Source of the DNA: Balneola sp.
GTDB lineage: Bacteria; Bacteroidota; Rhodothermia; Balneolales; Balneolaceae
DNA length: 64,000 bases
Assembly: GCA_002694685.1 (NCBI GenBank)
Contig: NZMW01000013.1
Span: forward strand, 1 to 64,000
Direction of reading: 5' to 3'
In this document: one piece after another, positions 27,589-36,769 of the stretch
Position numbering within the stretch: the stretch's first letter is position 1
How the letters are laid out: the number at the start of each line of letters is the position of its first letter
Translations under genes and position numbers: made by a program
The notes under the pieces: generated by a model
The model's database searches: none
The model's input: the letters and a program-made list of their open reading frames with translations, nothing else
Told to the model about the DNA's origin: nothing

Positions 27589-27665
27589 TAGAGGGCTTAT
27601 TGGCTGATCTGATCTTTTATTGCCCAGATTCTAGAAGGAGAAAGCTAAAGTAATAAAGTAGGAGC

Positions 27666-27695
27666 ATTACAGGAGAAAAATCTCCTGTAATTTTT
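27666..27695 (+). terminator. Terminator after the SusCD-linked lipoprotein
   Basis: Perfect 11-base arms ATTACAGGAGA (27666-27676) and TCTCCTGTAAT (27681-27691) with a four-A loop, followed by T4. It ends the plus-strand run that starts at 26902. Confidence 0.9.
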
Positions 27696-27697
27696 AA

Positions 27698-28369
27698 TTA
27701 TGTATTCCTTGATGGGAAAGGGCTCTTACGAATTATCTTATTAATGGCTTTATCAATAAGCGATGAATATATCGGGCCGGGGTTTTGAGCATCAAAGATA
27801 TCGTCTGAATCAACGCTTCCCCAGGCAATCGCATCTTTTATTTCATTATCCCAGATGATGTACTTGGTTTCGAAGTTCAGTTTGGTCTCTACTTTAGTTT
27901 CATGGCCAGCATATCCGCCTCCACCGCTTTCAATTTGAGTAAACTCAAAATTGAATTGGTCAAAAATAACAACGAAACGAGTTTCAAGATCTTCACCTTG
28001 AACAAGTGCACCTTTACTTGGGGCAACCATCTCTAACTGCGTAGATTTATTCAACTCAAATACTCTTTGCTCCATTGGGAGTTGTTGTACAAGGGACTTA
28101 TCCAATGTTCCAGCAATAGATGCATTAGTATTTTTTGCTAAAAGACGTTCGAGAGATTGGTCGAAGATTTTTCTTTCATCCGGTCTTAAAGCCCCAAAAA
28201 TATAGTCGGGAAACTCGTCGTACAGATAATTGAGTTCAATAGTTAAAACCGATATACGGCCTTCTAAGCTTTTGTTGTTGTAGTCTGAGACTAGATACTG
28301 AGTATTATTAGTAGAACAAGAAATTGAAAATAATAATAGAACAAGTAACGCGATGAGGTTCTTTAACAT
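27698..28369 (-). CDS. Hypothetical lipoprotein
   Basis: A 223-residue lipoprotein (lipobox SISC, Cys near residue 18). I do not recognise the family. The mature part begins with a helical stretch (SLEGRISVLTIELNYLYDEF, ERKIFDQSLERLLAK), continues with strands around LETRFVVIFDQFNFEF, has a Gly-rich turn (GGGGYAG) and ends with KLNFETKYIIWDNEIKDAIAWG, which resembles the periplasmic face of secretion-pilotin or sugar-transport lipoproteins in feel only. It is the most downstream gene on the minus strand of the GWxTD locus and converges on the SusCD-linked genes. Confidence 0.62.
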   Translation of the reverse strand: MLKNLIALLVLLLFSISCSTNNTQYLVSDYNNKSLEGRISVLTIELNYLYDEFPDYIFGALRPDERKIFDQSLERLLAKNTNASIAGTLDKSLVQQLPMEQRVFELNKSTQLEMVAPSKGALVQGEDLETRFVVIFDQFNFEFTQIESGGGGYAGHETKVETKLNFETKYIIWDNEIKDAIAWGSVDSDDIFDAQNPGPIYSSLIDKAINKIIRKSPFPSRNT

Positions 28370-28494
28370 TGATAAATAGTTTTGGTCAGCCTTTCAAGAC
28401 TGGTATAAATTAAAATGAGTATTTAACGCTTGAATCTACATTGGTTTAGCGTTAAATACTCATCTCTTTACAACGTTTTAAAAAAGAAATACTA

Positions 28495-29199
28495 TTAAGA
28501 GTTTTGTTGATTATAATAATTGATAAGTGCAGCAACATGATCAACATTGTTCATGTCTAAATTTTTCTGGTTGATATAACTTTTTAGAGCTTTAGAGTTA
28601 TCAAGTTCTCGCAGAATGAATCTCTCTTTTAGTCGTCTTAGTTTAGAAGTTTCTCCATCGTTGTAGATGTAATAGACCTCGTCATCAATATACTCTTCTG
28701 TTTCAGTTGCCGTTCCGTAAGATGGCATATTCTCCTGGAGGCTAACTTCGTGTTTAATAAGTAAAGAAGCTTTTCCTGTTCCATATACTTCAACAAACTC
28801 ATCTGAATCAAGTCCTTTAGCAGAATATCCTTTTTTAAAGATTCTTATTTTATCCATGTCATAAAATTCAAAAGAAGTAACTCTTCCGGATTCTATTGCC
28901 ATTATTCTGTCATTGTCCTGATACTCTAATCGGTCTTCATAAACATTTAAATTCATGTATAAGACATCAGTCTTGGAGCCATTAGTAAGAGTTATCGTAC
29001 CCTGTATGTATCGATCAAAGATATAAGGATTGCCAATCGTTTCAGTATTGGTTTTTTTCGGAACCACACTGCTGGTGGCTAGGTCGTTTAGGGAATTACG
29101 ATCAATTTCGCCTTCGCCGCTTTGTGCAACTGAGAAATTTGTCAGGAAAAGCGTCAATATAAATATCAGTGGTATGGTGGTAACTTTTTGGATAGACAT
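28495..29199 (-). CDS. Hypothetical exported protein
   Basis: A 234-residue exported protein (signal peptide about 1-25, ending SVAQ). I do not recognise it. The mature domain is beta-rich (GTITLTNGSKTDVLYMNLNV, VYEDRLEYQDNDRIMAIESG) with several acidic turns and a helical tail (RFILRELDNSKALKSYIN) ending in a NNVDHVAALINYYN segment. The arrangement recalls small secreted DUF4468- or YodB-like beta proteins, which I do not assert. It lies 98 bases downstream of the GWxTD lipoprotein pair and is probably in the same minus-strand transcription unit. Confidence 0.62.
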   Translation of the reverse strand: MSIQKVTTIPLIFILTLFLTNFSVAQSGEGEIDRNSLNDLATSSVVPKKTNTETIGNPYIFDRYIQGTITLTNGSKTDVLYMNLNVYEDRLEYQDNDRIMAIESGRVTSFEFYDMDKIRIFKKGYSAKGLDSDEFVEVYGTGKASLLIKHEVSLQENMPSYGTATETEEYIDDEVYYIYNDGETSKLRRLKERFILRELDNSKALKSYINQKNLDMNNVDHVAALINYYNQQNS

Positions 29200-29297
29200 A
29201 AAATTAAATTTTAATGTTTTGGAAGAGTTCGATAAGTAGTTAACTCATCCATTAAGGTATTATTATTAATTATTTTTTCCGCAATTTTATTTAGAGA

Positions 29298-30725
29298 TCA
29301 ATTTTGTCTGGTTAAAATGCTTCCAGATAACCATCTTTCTTTCTGTTTGTATTCAAGAGAATTTAAATAGATCGATCGGTCTAGAATAAAATTGTAAAAA
29401 GGATAGAATTTGTTTTTCATTTTTGGCTGCCTGAAAACAAAGTTTTTTTCAGGATCATCTAAGTTATAAGAATACGACCAAACCATCCTATCATTATATC
29501 TTACGAAATCCCAGGGTGGTCCAAAAAGAATATATACCATACCGGGATCCGTTTTCCAACCTTCCTCAAAATTGGAGAATTGTTTATTAGCTTCTTCAAC
29601 TCTTTCATAAAACATAGAAATTACACTCTTCGCCGTACTTGAATTCCCGATGTTTGATAACCAGAATCGATCAATAGCACTCTTCAAAGAGTCTGGGTCA
29701 CTAATCGAAGTTAGTTCCTCGAATTCTTTATCATTCATTAGATATTGTAGTGGAGCTGCTAAATCTTTAGGCTTTTTTAGAGAAGGATAGAACGCACTTT
29801 TAATTCCAAAATCTCTGGCTCTGATAATCTCCTCATTTCTATCAGATTTCGCTATTACTTCAAGTCTGTAATTACCTTCCTGTAAACCCTTAAAGTTGTT
29901 TTCAATAAGTATATTTCCCCTCACCTGCAGATTTCTTAAAGACGATTGAATCACCTCAAAATCATCGTACTCAATTCCCTGATATTGGATACTAGAGTTG
30001 GGATAGTTTTGATAACTCATTGGCCATGCTGCTGTTGAATCAGAATTAAATTTGATGAGACGGGATTCAACTTCCATGGGCCTTGAAGTTGGTTTCAATA
30101 CTTGAAATACAAATTGTAACGAATCAAGTTGAGAAGGAATGTCATAGGTCGTTACCTGACTAAATTGACTGCCTTCCTCCGTAGAGCTTTTTGCTAATGT
30201 TCTAATCTGGGTGATTTCAGCTGTGTTATCCTCGACTTCAGGAATTTCGACTGTAGTTTCTCTGGTTGTATTGGCGCCTGATGCCAAATCAGTGATTGAA
30301 ACCGTGACCTTGTATTCCTGAGGCTCAACATCAAACTGCCTCTCAAATCTAAAAACATTTTGATCGAACACAGCTCCCCGGTCATTTCTAATCAGTGTTT
30401 CGGTGAATTGTTGATTGGAAACAACAGTCTTTTTCCCGGACTCCGAATTTCTTTCAACCAAAACCTCAATATTAATAACTGCGGATATATCTTCATCCCT
30501 TTTTTTATAGATGAGGCTAGCATACACCACATCGCCGGTAACGAGTATCTGTGGAGTGTTCTGTTCATTGATAAAGCCCGAGGCAGCTAATCGTAGCTCT
30601 GGTTTTCCTGGCTCAAACTGAAACCCGGAACCCCTGTCAATATTTTCATAATAATTATTTGAACAGGCACCCGTCAGAAGCACAGCAAAAGTAAGAGTCA
30701 GTATGTGTGTAAAAGTGTTGTTCAT
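29298..30725 (-). CDS. GWxTD-domain lipoprotein 2
   Basis: A 475-residue lipoprotein (lipobox TGAC, Cys near residue 21). It has two parts: an N-terminal beta-sandwich region of about 300 residues (PELRLAASGFINEQNTPQIL, then paired strands resembling a signalling-adaptor or Ig-like fold), and a C-terminal GWxTD domain with FWLSNIGNSS, RVEEANKQFSNFEEGWKTD and MVYILFGPP. The motif GWKTD is intact here. It is highly similar along its length to the next upstream gene, so the two arose by tandem duplication. Biochemical role unknown; the family occurs in cell-envelope loci of Bacteroidota-like phyla. Confidence 0.85.
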   Translation of the reverse strand: MNNTFTHILTLTFAVLLTGACSNNYYENIDRGSGFQFEPGKPELRLAASGFINEQNTPQILVTGDVVYASLIYKKRDEDISAVINIEVLVERNSESGKKTVVSNQQFTETLIRNDRGAVFDQNVFRFERQFDVEPQEYKVTVSITDLASGANTTRETTVEIPEVEDNTAEITQIRTLAKSSTEEGSQFSQVTTYDIPSQLDSLQFVFQVLKPTSRPMEVESRLIKFNSDSTAAWPMSYQNYPNSSIQYQGIEYDDFEVIQSSLRNLQVRGNILIENNFKGLQEGNYRLEVIAKSDRNEEIIRARDFGIKSAFYPSLKKPKDLAAPLQYLMNDKEFEELTSISDPDSLKSAIDRFWLSNIGNSSTAKSVISMFYERVEEANKQFSNFEEGWKTDPGMVYILFGPPWDFVRYNDRMVWSYSYNLDDPEKNFVFRQPKMKNKFYPFYNFILDRSIYLNSLEYKQKERWLSGSILTRQN

Positions 30726-30774
30726 GGTAAAGAATAAATCAACAAAGCACGGGTAATAGCTTTAGTGCTTTCAT

Positions 30775-32217
30775 CTATAAATTATATGTAAGAATGCTTC
30801 CTGTACGCCAGCGCTGCTTTTGCTGATATTGAATATTATAGTAAAAAGAATTTCTACGAAGTAAATAATGATTAAAGGGGTAAAACTTTGACTTCATTTT
30901 TGGTTCTGTAAACGCGAAGTTTTTTTCAGGATCTTCTTGATTATAAGAATACGACCAATACAATTGATCAGAAAAGCGATCACTGTACCAAGGCGGTCCG
31001 AAAAGTATATAAATCATTCCGAGGTCGGTTTTCCAGCCTTCCTTGAAGTTAGAAAACTGTTTGTTTGCCTCCTCCACACGCTGATAGTAAAGTGAAATAA
31101 CGTTCTTAGCAATATTTGAGTTTTGAACATTGGTAAGCCAAAACCGATCTATGGCCGCCTTCATTTTTTTAGGGTCCTTAATGTCCATCAGCTTGTCGTA
31201 TTCTTTTTCATCCATTAAGTAAGCAAGTGGACGGGCTAATTCTTCAGCTGTTTTAAGTGAAGGGTAGTTTGGGCTTTTGATACTAAAGTCCCTTGCCCGA
31301 TACAGCTCATCATCTTCCTCCATATTTGAAGTGACTTCAAGTCGGTAATTGCCTCTTTCCAAATCTGTAAAAACAAACTCTATAACAACACTTCCCGGTT
31401 GATTTAGACTTCTTGTGGAGCTCTGAATAACTTCAAATTTGCTATAGTCTATACCAAGGTAGGCAATGCTTGAAGGAGAATAGTCGTTGAAATGCATGGG
31501 ACGTGCAATGGATGTGTCAGACCTAAATTTTAATAACCTCGATTCCAACTCTATAGGCTCATCCGGATTATTATTGGTAACCTGAAACACAAACTTAAGA
31601 GAATCCAGGCTGGAGGGGACATCATAAGTTGTTGCCTGATTAAATTGCGACTGTTCTTGATCTGTATTTTTTCCGAGTATTCTGATCTCAGTGATATGAG
31701 AAACATTTTCTTCAGGATTCGGTATCTCAGTTTCTGATGTTTGAGTAGTGCTTTTACCGGAAACCTGATCGGTTACTACGGTTCTGATTTCATAGTTGCC
31801 AGGCGGGACTTCAAACACTTCTTCAAAACGAAGCACGTTCTGGCTATTGATTATTGCCTCATCATCCTCGAGTACCTTCCTTTCAAATTCTCTTCGTTTA
31901 ACTGTATTGTCCTCATCAGATGTATTTCTAATGATGATTTCTATTAACAGAGTAGCTTCTAAAACATCTTCATTTCGAGAATAAACCAGGCTGCCATAAA
32001 CGATATTACCCGAAACAATGATAGTAGGAATATTTGACTCGTTAATCTGACCGGTGGTTGCAAGCCTCAACTCAGGGAAGCCCGGCTGATAGTTATAGCC
32101 TGCTCCCCGATCTACTTCATCAATATATTTATTGGAGCAGCCAAAGAGGAAAAAGCCGGCTATAATTAGAAATGATAGCGGTGACGGATATAAAAATTTT
32201 AAAACAGGTTTAGACAT
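30775..32217 (-). CDS. GWxTD-domain lipoprotein 1
   Basis: A 480-residue lipoprotein (lipobox LFGC, Cys near residue 27) and the first gene of the minus-strand GWxTD set. Layout as in its paralogue: beta region with PELRLATTGQINESNIPTII, and a C-terminal GWxTD domain with RFWLTNVQNSN, RVEEANKQFSNFKEGWKTD and MIYILFGPPW. The conserved RFW and FGPP stretches are the best-kept pieces in both copies. ATG 32217 is taken; upstream TTG 32226 and ATG 32223 would add a few residues. It is divergent from pyruvate kinase across about 360 bases. Confidence 0.85.
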   Translation of the reverse strand: MSKPVLKFLYPSPLSFLIIAGFFLFGCSNKYIDEVDRGAGYNYQPGFPELRLATTGQINESNIPTIIVSGNIVYGSLVYSRNEDVLEATLLIEIIIRNTSDEDNTVKRREFERKVLEDDEAIINSQNVLRFEEVFEVPPGNYEIRTVVTDQVSGKSTTQTSETEIPNPEENVSHITEIRILGKNTDQEQSQFNQATTYDVPSSLDSLKFVFQVTNNNPDEPIELESRLLKFRSDTSIARPMHFNDYSPSSIAYLGIDYSKFEVIQSSTRSLNQPGSVVIEFVFTDLERGNYRLEVTSNMEEDDELYRARDFSIKSPNYPSLKTAEELARPLAYLMDEKEYDKLMDIKDPKKMKAAIDRFWLTNVQNSNIAKNVISLYYQRVEEANKQFSNFKEGWKTDLGMIYILFGPPWYSDRFSDQLYWSYSYNQEDPEKNFAFTEPKMKSKFYPFNHYLLRRNSFYYNIQYQQKQRWRTGSILTYNL

Positions 32218-32578
32218 ACACATCAAGAATTAAACCGAAATATGTGACTCTTTATAATGTAATTATACAGTGAGATAATAGTATAAATTGTAAATGATAT
32301 CTCTATGCTAACCTAATTAGCGGAAACTTATTATTTATTCGATTCTACAGGAATTAAATATCTATTAACACTGATATTCTATCTTCTCTTTTTAAAAGAT
32401 ATTTAACGAATTATTAGTTCACATTTCAAAAATTGAGACCTAGATTCAAATTTATGGTTCTTTAATTCCATAAACCGCCGATTTTCATGAAATCATTTCA
32501 CAATGATTGTAACATTTCACCTATCTTTGGCAACATATAAATAATATCTTACTCACTCATTTTAAATAATTACTCTAT
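32218..32578. promoter_or_regulatory. Divergent promoter region, GWxTD genes and pyruvate kinase
   Basis: An AT-rich gap between divergent genes. For the plus strand, TATCTTTG at 32522-32529 fits the Bacteroidota -7 box exactly, 50 bases ahead of the pyruvate kinase start, with a weak TTTC at 32496-32499 at -33 spacing. I see no clear box for the minus-strand GWxTD genes and no open frame or RNA gene. Confidence 0.4.
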
Positions 32579-34012
32579 ATGATATCTGCAAGGCGCCGAA
32601 CGAAAATAGTATGCACTATAGGCCCAAGTTGTAATACTCAGGAAAAGCTTGAAGAGCTATTACTTCACGGAATGAATGTTGCCAGGGTTAACTTTTCTCA
32701 CGGTTCGCATGAAGACCACGCGGAGGTTATCAAACATATCCGTACAGTCGCACATAAATATAAGTATAGCGTACCTGTTTTGATGGATTTGCAAGGTCCA
32801 AAAATTCGAGTTGGTAAGATGAAGGATGGCGGGCAGATGTTGGAAACGGGCTCAACCATCAAGATTACAGGTGATGATGTATTAGGAACCAGCGAATTGA
32901 TTCCTATTGATTATAAAAACCTTTTGCATGAAGCAGAGGTTGGTAATACCATTCTTTTAGATGATGGGTTACTGGAGTTTAAAGTAACAGCCAAATATCC
33001 GGATTCGCTTGATGCGAAAGTAGTTGTTGGTGGAATGATGAAATCCAGAAAGGGTGTGAATTTGCCCAATGTGCGAATTTCAATTCCTTCCATGACAAAG
33101 AAAGATTTGAAGGATCTTGAGTTTGGTATTGAACAAGATGTTGACTTAATCGCTTTATCTTTTGTTCGTACCGCAAAAGATGTTCGGGATCTTATTTCAA
33201 GAGTAAGGGCGGCCGGGAGTCAGGCTGCAATTATTGCAAAAATTGAAAAGCCAGAAGCGCTGGAAGTAATTGATGAGATTATTGAAGAGGCTGATGGCAT
33301 CATGGTAGCCAGAGGTGACTTAGGAATCGAAATTCCGACTGAACAAGTTCCTGTAGTCCAAAAAATGATTATTGAGAAATGCCGACTTGCTGGAAAGCCA
33401 GTAATTACGGCAACGCAGATGCTAGATTCCATGATTAACAATCCTCGCCCAACACGTGCAGAAAGTTCTGATGTTGCTAATGCCGTACTTGATGGTACAG
33501 ATGCTGTCATGCTTTCGGGTGAAACTGCAGCAGGTAAATACCCAATGGAAGCTGTTAATGTAATGGATAGAATATGCCGCTCCATCGAGGAAAAACGTCC
33601 TCAGCTTTATAACAGTCTCGGATACCGTAAACCTGAGTGGAAGGAAAAACAAGTGATAGAATCTTTAGCTTACTCTTGCGTTACCATCGCGGATAATGTA
33701 GAAGCTAAAGCGATTAGTACCATCACACATTCCGGAAATACAGCCCGCAGAATTGCAAAATTTAGACCTAAAGTTCCTATTGTAGCATTTACGGAAAGCC
33801 AGAAAGTACGCCGACAGCTAAACTTGGTTTGGGGTGTATATTCTGTAAGGCTTGACGAACTCTTTGACACAGATAAGAGTGTTAAAATGATGGAAGATTA
33901 TCTGCTGGACAATGGAATGGTAAAGTCTGGAGATCGTGTAATTGTAGCAACGGGAATGCCAATGGCTAAACGCGGACGTACAAACATGATTAAAGTTAGT
34001 ACGATTGATTAA
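32579..34012 (+). CDS. pyk: Pyruvate kinase
   Basis: A 477-residue pyruvate kinase, transferring phosphate from phosphoenolpyruvate to ADP as the last step of glycolysis. Motifs in order: RRTKIVCTIGPSC, GMNVARVNFSHGSHEDH, MDLQGPKIRVG (K+ and phosphate site), ALSFVRTAKDV, AKIEKPEAL with the catalytic Lys, MVARGDLGIEIP, and ATQMLDSMINNPRPTRAE with the metal-binding region. The C-terminal regulatory domain (about 355-477) is complete. A candidate -7 box lies 50 bases upstream. The gene is followed 23 bases later by a large TPR lipoprotein gene, perhaps in one transcript although unrelated in role. Confidence 0.97.
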   Translation: MISARRRTKIVCTIGPSCNTQEKLEELLLHGMNVARVNFSHGSHEDHAEVIKHIRTVAHKYKYSVPVLMDLQGPKIRVGKMKDGGQMLETGSTIKITGDDVLGTSELIPIDYKNLLHEAEVGNTILLDDGLLEFKVTAKYPDSLDAKVVVGGMMKSRKGVNLPNVRISIPSMTKKDLKDLEFGIEQDVDLIALSFVRTAKDVRDLISRVRAAGSQAAIIAKIEKPEALEVIDEIIEEADGIMVARGDLGIEIPTEQVPVVQKMIIEKCRLAGKPVITATQMLDSMINNPRPTRAESSDVANAVLDGTDAVMLSGETAAGKYPMEAVNVMDRICRSIEEKRPQLYNSLGYRKPEWKEKQVIESLAYSCVTIADNVEAKAISTITHSGNTARRIAKFRPKVPIVAFTESQKVRRQLNLVWGVYSVRLDELFDTDKSVKMMEDYLLDNGMVKSGDRVIVATGMPMAKRGRTNMIKVSTID

Positions 34013-34035
34013 AGTATTGCCCTAAAGCAAACAGA

Positions 34036-36768
34036 ATGACAATACGCCGACTTATTTTAAGTATCACCGCTTTGATTTTAATGACAGGTTGTAAAACCTC
34101 ATTTCAATCAAACTGGAAAAATTTCAATGCTTATTATAACACGTATTACAACGCGAAGAAGAATTATAAGTCTGGTCTTCAAAAAAACCTGAACCAAAAT
34201 CGGGAGTATAATCCGCTTCAGCCCATTCGTATTCATCCAAAACCGGTAAATGCCGGAGCCGGAGATTTCGATAAAGCTATTCAGAAAGGGGCGGATGTTC
34301 TTCGTAGATATGAAGACACCAAGTGGGTGGATGATGCCATCGGATTAATTGGTAAATCCTACTATTACCGTCAAGAATACTTTTCTGCTGATCAAAAGTT
34401 TAAAGAACTATTTGTTACCACAGAGAGTAAAGAGCTACAGCAAAACTCAATTCTGTGGCAGGGAAGAGTGCTCCTGGATATGGAACTACATAATGAAGGG
34501 ATTGCTTTTCTATCCGAGCAGCTAACTCTGTTGGAAGGGGATTGGGTAAACAGATACAGAGCTGAAGTTTTGGCTCTGCTTGCCCAGCATCATGTAGAAA
34601 TGGAGAATTGGCAGGTAGCAGCGAATACTCTGTCGGAGGCACTGCCTGATCTTGCCAAAAAAGAATATAGAGAACGCGGTTACTTTTTATTAGGACAAAT
34701 ATATGAGCGACTGGATAATACAGAAGCTGCTTTTGCTGCTTATAATCAGGTGCAGAATCACTATGTGGAATACCGAATTCAATATCTTGCACAAAGAAAG
34801 AGGGCTGAAGTAGCCAGAAACCTTGGCCGCAATGATGTAGCTTTCAATATTTTCAATAACATGGTTCGCGATGATAAGAACCTGGAATACAAAGCTGAAT
34901 TAGACTTTGAGCTGGCACGAACAGAACACGAACGGGGCAACTATAAGCGGGCCGAGAAGCTTTACAATAATGTTCTTCACGATAACTTAAGGCAACCGGC
35001 TGCCGAAGTAGCTGCTCGTTCTTATAATGGTTTAGCAGAAATTTATCGCTTCCAGTATGATAATTTTGAAAAAGCAGCGGCTTATTATGACTCTGCTGCT
35101 CAAAAAAATGTACCGGCCGAAAAGCTGCCGGAAGATTTTGAAGCTAAAACTTTGGCTGAGTCATTCGGGAATTATGCCAGAATTAAATCGCAGATTGCTT
35201 TACAGGATAGCCTGATTAAGCTCGGTAAGTTATCACCGGAAGCTTTTGATTCTGTACTAACGGAATTGCGGGCTAAGAAATTAGCCGAGCTCGAGAAGAT
35301 GAGAGAAGAGCAGCAACAGCAGCAAAACCAGCTGGTAAATGTAGACAGAAGTCAGAGTGAAGGGGATGCCACAACCAATTTGAGTAACGGGTTCCTGAAT
35401 TCAAATAATCCGGTAGTCCAGCAAAATGTAAAGCAGCAGTTCTTTGCAATTTGGGGTGATCGTCCCCTTGTTGACAACTGGCGGGTGAGAACTATGATTG
35501 ATTATTCAGCTGCTAATAATAATGCTGAGCAGTCAGAAAATGTTGCATCAGGCTCACAAAGAACACCACTCGAAAGTATTCAAATTGATTTATCCGGCAT
35601 TCCATTTACTGAGGTTGAACAAGATTCAGTTCAGAAATTGATAGCTTCCTACGAGTATCAGTTGGGTAATTTATTTTTCTTGTCGCTTAATCTGCCGGAT
35701 AGCGCAACGTACTACTTTAAGAAAGCGATCGTAAATCCCTCTGCAGAAAACGTAAATACAGTTTCTCTTTATTCACTTTCTGAACTCTATTCTATTCAGG
35801 AAAATGATGAAGAAGCTCGATTATACGCTCAACGGCTGATTAATGAGTACCCAAGGACTGAATACGCCAGAAGAGTTGCTGAAAAATATGACATGGACCT
35901 TCAAACAGATGATGCAGCTGATGAAGTAGATCCATTAAAAGTTTACAACAGGATTTCACAAACAGACTCTATAAGTACTGCTGAAAAAGCTAGACGCCTA
36001 AGCAGTTTTGCGATGAGTAATACAGAAGAGAAAATAGCACCTAAAGCTCAATATGAAGCTATACAGGCATACATGTCTGCCGGGAAGGAAGAACCGCTTT
36101 ATCAAGAGATGATTGCTGAGTGGGTAGATGTGAACGAGAATTGGGACGAGAGGCTCAGCACCTTCCAGGCTAAACAAGATTCAGCTTTGGAAGCACTGGA
36201 TGATTCTACCATCACGGAAGAACAACGAGAGGGCTTTCAGACACTCATAGATTCGACAATGGAAAAGCCCGATTTCAAGGACGTATTTCCTTATAAAGGT
36301 GGAATGTGGGATAGTGCCCGTGTAGCTGTTGATACGTTTTTGGTAGTGTTTAACAACTCTAATTTTCTTTCAAAAGTGAATAGAATCAAAAGAGAAATTG
36401 CATTGCCGAAAGAAGAAAAAGTTATGACTCCTGTTGAACAGCCTGAGATAGTGGCGGAAGAAGGTCCTAAGGAAGGATACATAAGCTGTGAAGAAATGCG
36501 CACAGAACTAACTATCAGGGGAGGTATGCAAGCTTTTCTTGGTCAAATAGGAGTCAACGAAGAGATTACGATAGATGAAATAAGATACCTCTTCAGAGTG
36601 AATCAGAGAGGAATTATAGATGAATATGAACTTCTGACAGAAGATGTTTCCAGTGGACTAGAAGATGCTTTCAATCAGGCTATAGAAACGAACCTGAATT
36701 TTGAGCCTATTCTGAATGATGGCCAAGCTGTGAAAGTTGAATGTGAACTAGTATTTCCGTTACAGTAA
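34036..36768 (+). CDS. Large TPR lipoprotein, possibly SprE/PorW-like
   Basis: A 910-residue lipoprotein (lipobox MTGC, Cys near residue 19). The mature part is almost all helical TPR units (for example VDDAIGLIGKSYYYRQEYF, YLLGQIYERLDNTEAAF-type repeats, LYSLSELYSIQENDEEARLY), with a Glu/Gln-rich coiled segment near residue 420 and a short C-terminal beta domain (YISCEEMRTELTIRG, VKVECELVFPL). The opening SNWKNFNAYYNTYYNAKKNY resembles the start of SprE/PorW-type periplasmic lipoproteins of the type IX secretion and gliding machinery. I see no other type IX gene in the window, so that identity is a lead only. Its stop is one base from the convergent pyrD stop. Confidence 0.7.
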   Translation: MTIRRLILSITALILMTGCKTSFQSNWKNFNAYYNTYYNAKKNYKSGLQKNLNQNREYNPLQPIRIHPKPVNAGAGDFDKAIQKGADVLRRYEDTKWVDDAIGLIGKSYYYRQEYFSADQKFKELFVTTESKELQQNSILWQGRVLLDMELHNEGIAFLSEQLTLLEGDWVNRYRAEVLALLAQHHVEMENWQVAANTLSEALPDLAKKEYRERGYFLLGQIYERLDNTEAAFAAYNQVQNHYVEYRIQYLAQRKRAEVARNLGRNDVAFNIFNNMVRDDKNLEYKAELDFELARTEHERGNYKRAEKLYNNVLHDNLRQPAAEVAARSYNGLAEIYRFQYDNFEKAAAYYDSAAQKNVPAEKLPEDFEAKTLAESFGNYARIKSQIALQDSLIKLGKLSPEAFDSVLTELRAKKLAELEKMREEQQQQQNQLVNVDRSQSEGDATTNLSNGFLNSNNPVVQQNVKQQFFAIWGDRPLVDNWRVRTMIDYSAANNNAEQSENVASGSQRTPLESIQIDLSGIPFTEVEQDSVQKLIASYEYQLGNLFFLSLNLPDSATYYFKKAIVNPSAENVNTVSLYSLSELYSIQENDEEARLYAQRLINEYPRTEYARRVAEKYDMDLQTDDAADEVDPLKVYNRISQTDSISTAEKARRLSSFAMSNTEEKIAPKAQYEAIQAYMSAGKEEPLYQEMIAEWVDVNENWDERLSTFQAKQDSALEALDDSTITEEQREGFQTLIDSTMEKPDFKDVFPYKGGMWDSARVAVDTFLVVFNNSNFLSKVNRIKREIALPKEEKVMTPVEQPEIVAEEGPKEGYISCEEMRTELTIRGGMQAFLGQIGVNEEITIDEIRYLFRVNQRGIIDEYELLTEDVSSGLEDAFNQAIETNLNFEPILNDGQAVKVECELVFPLQ

Positions 36769-36769
36769 C

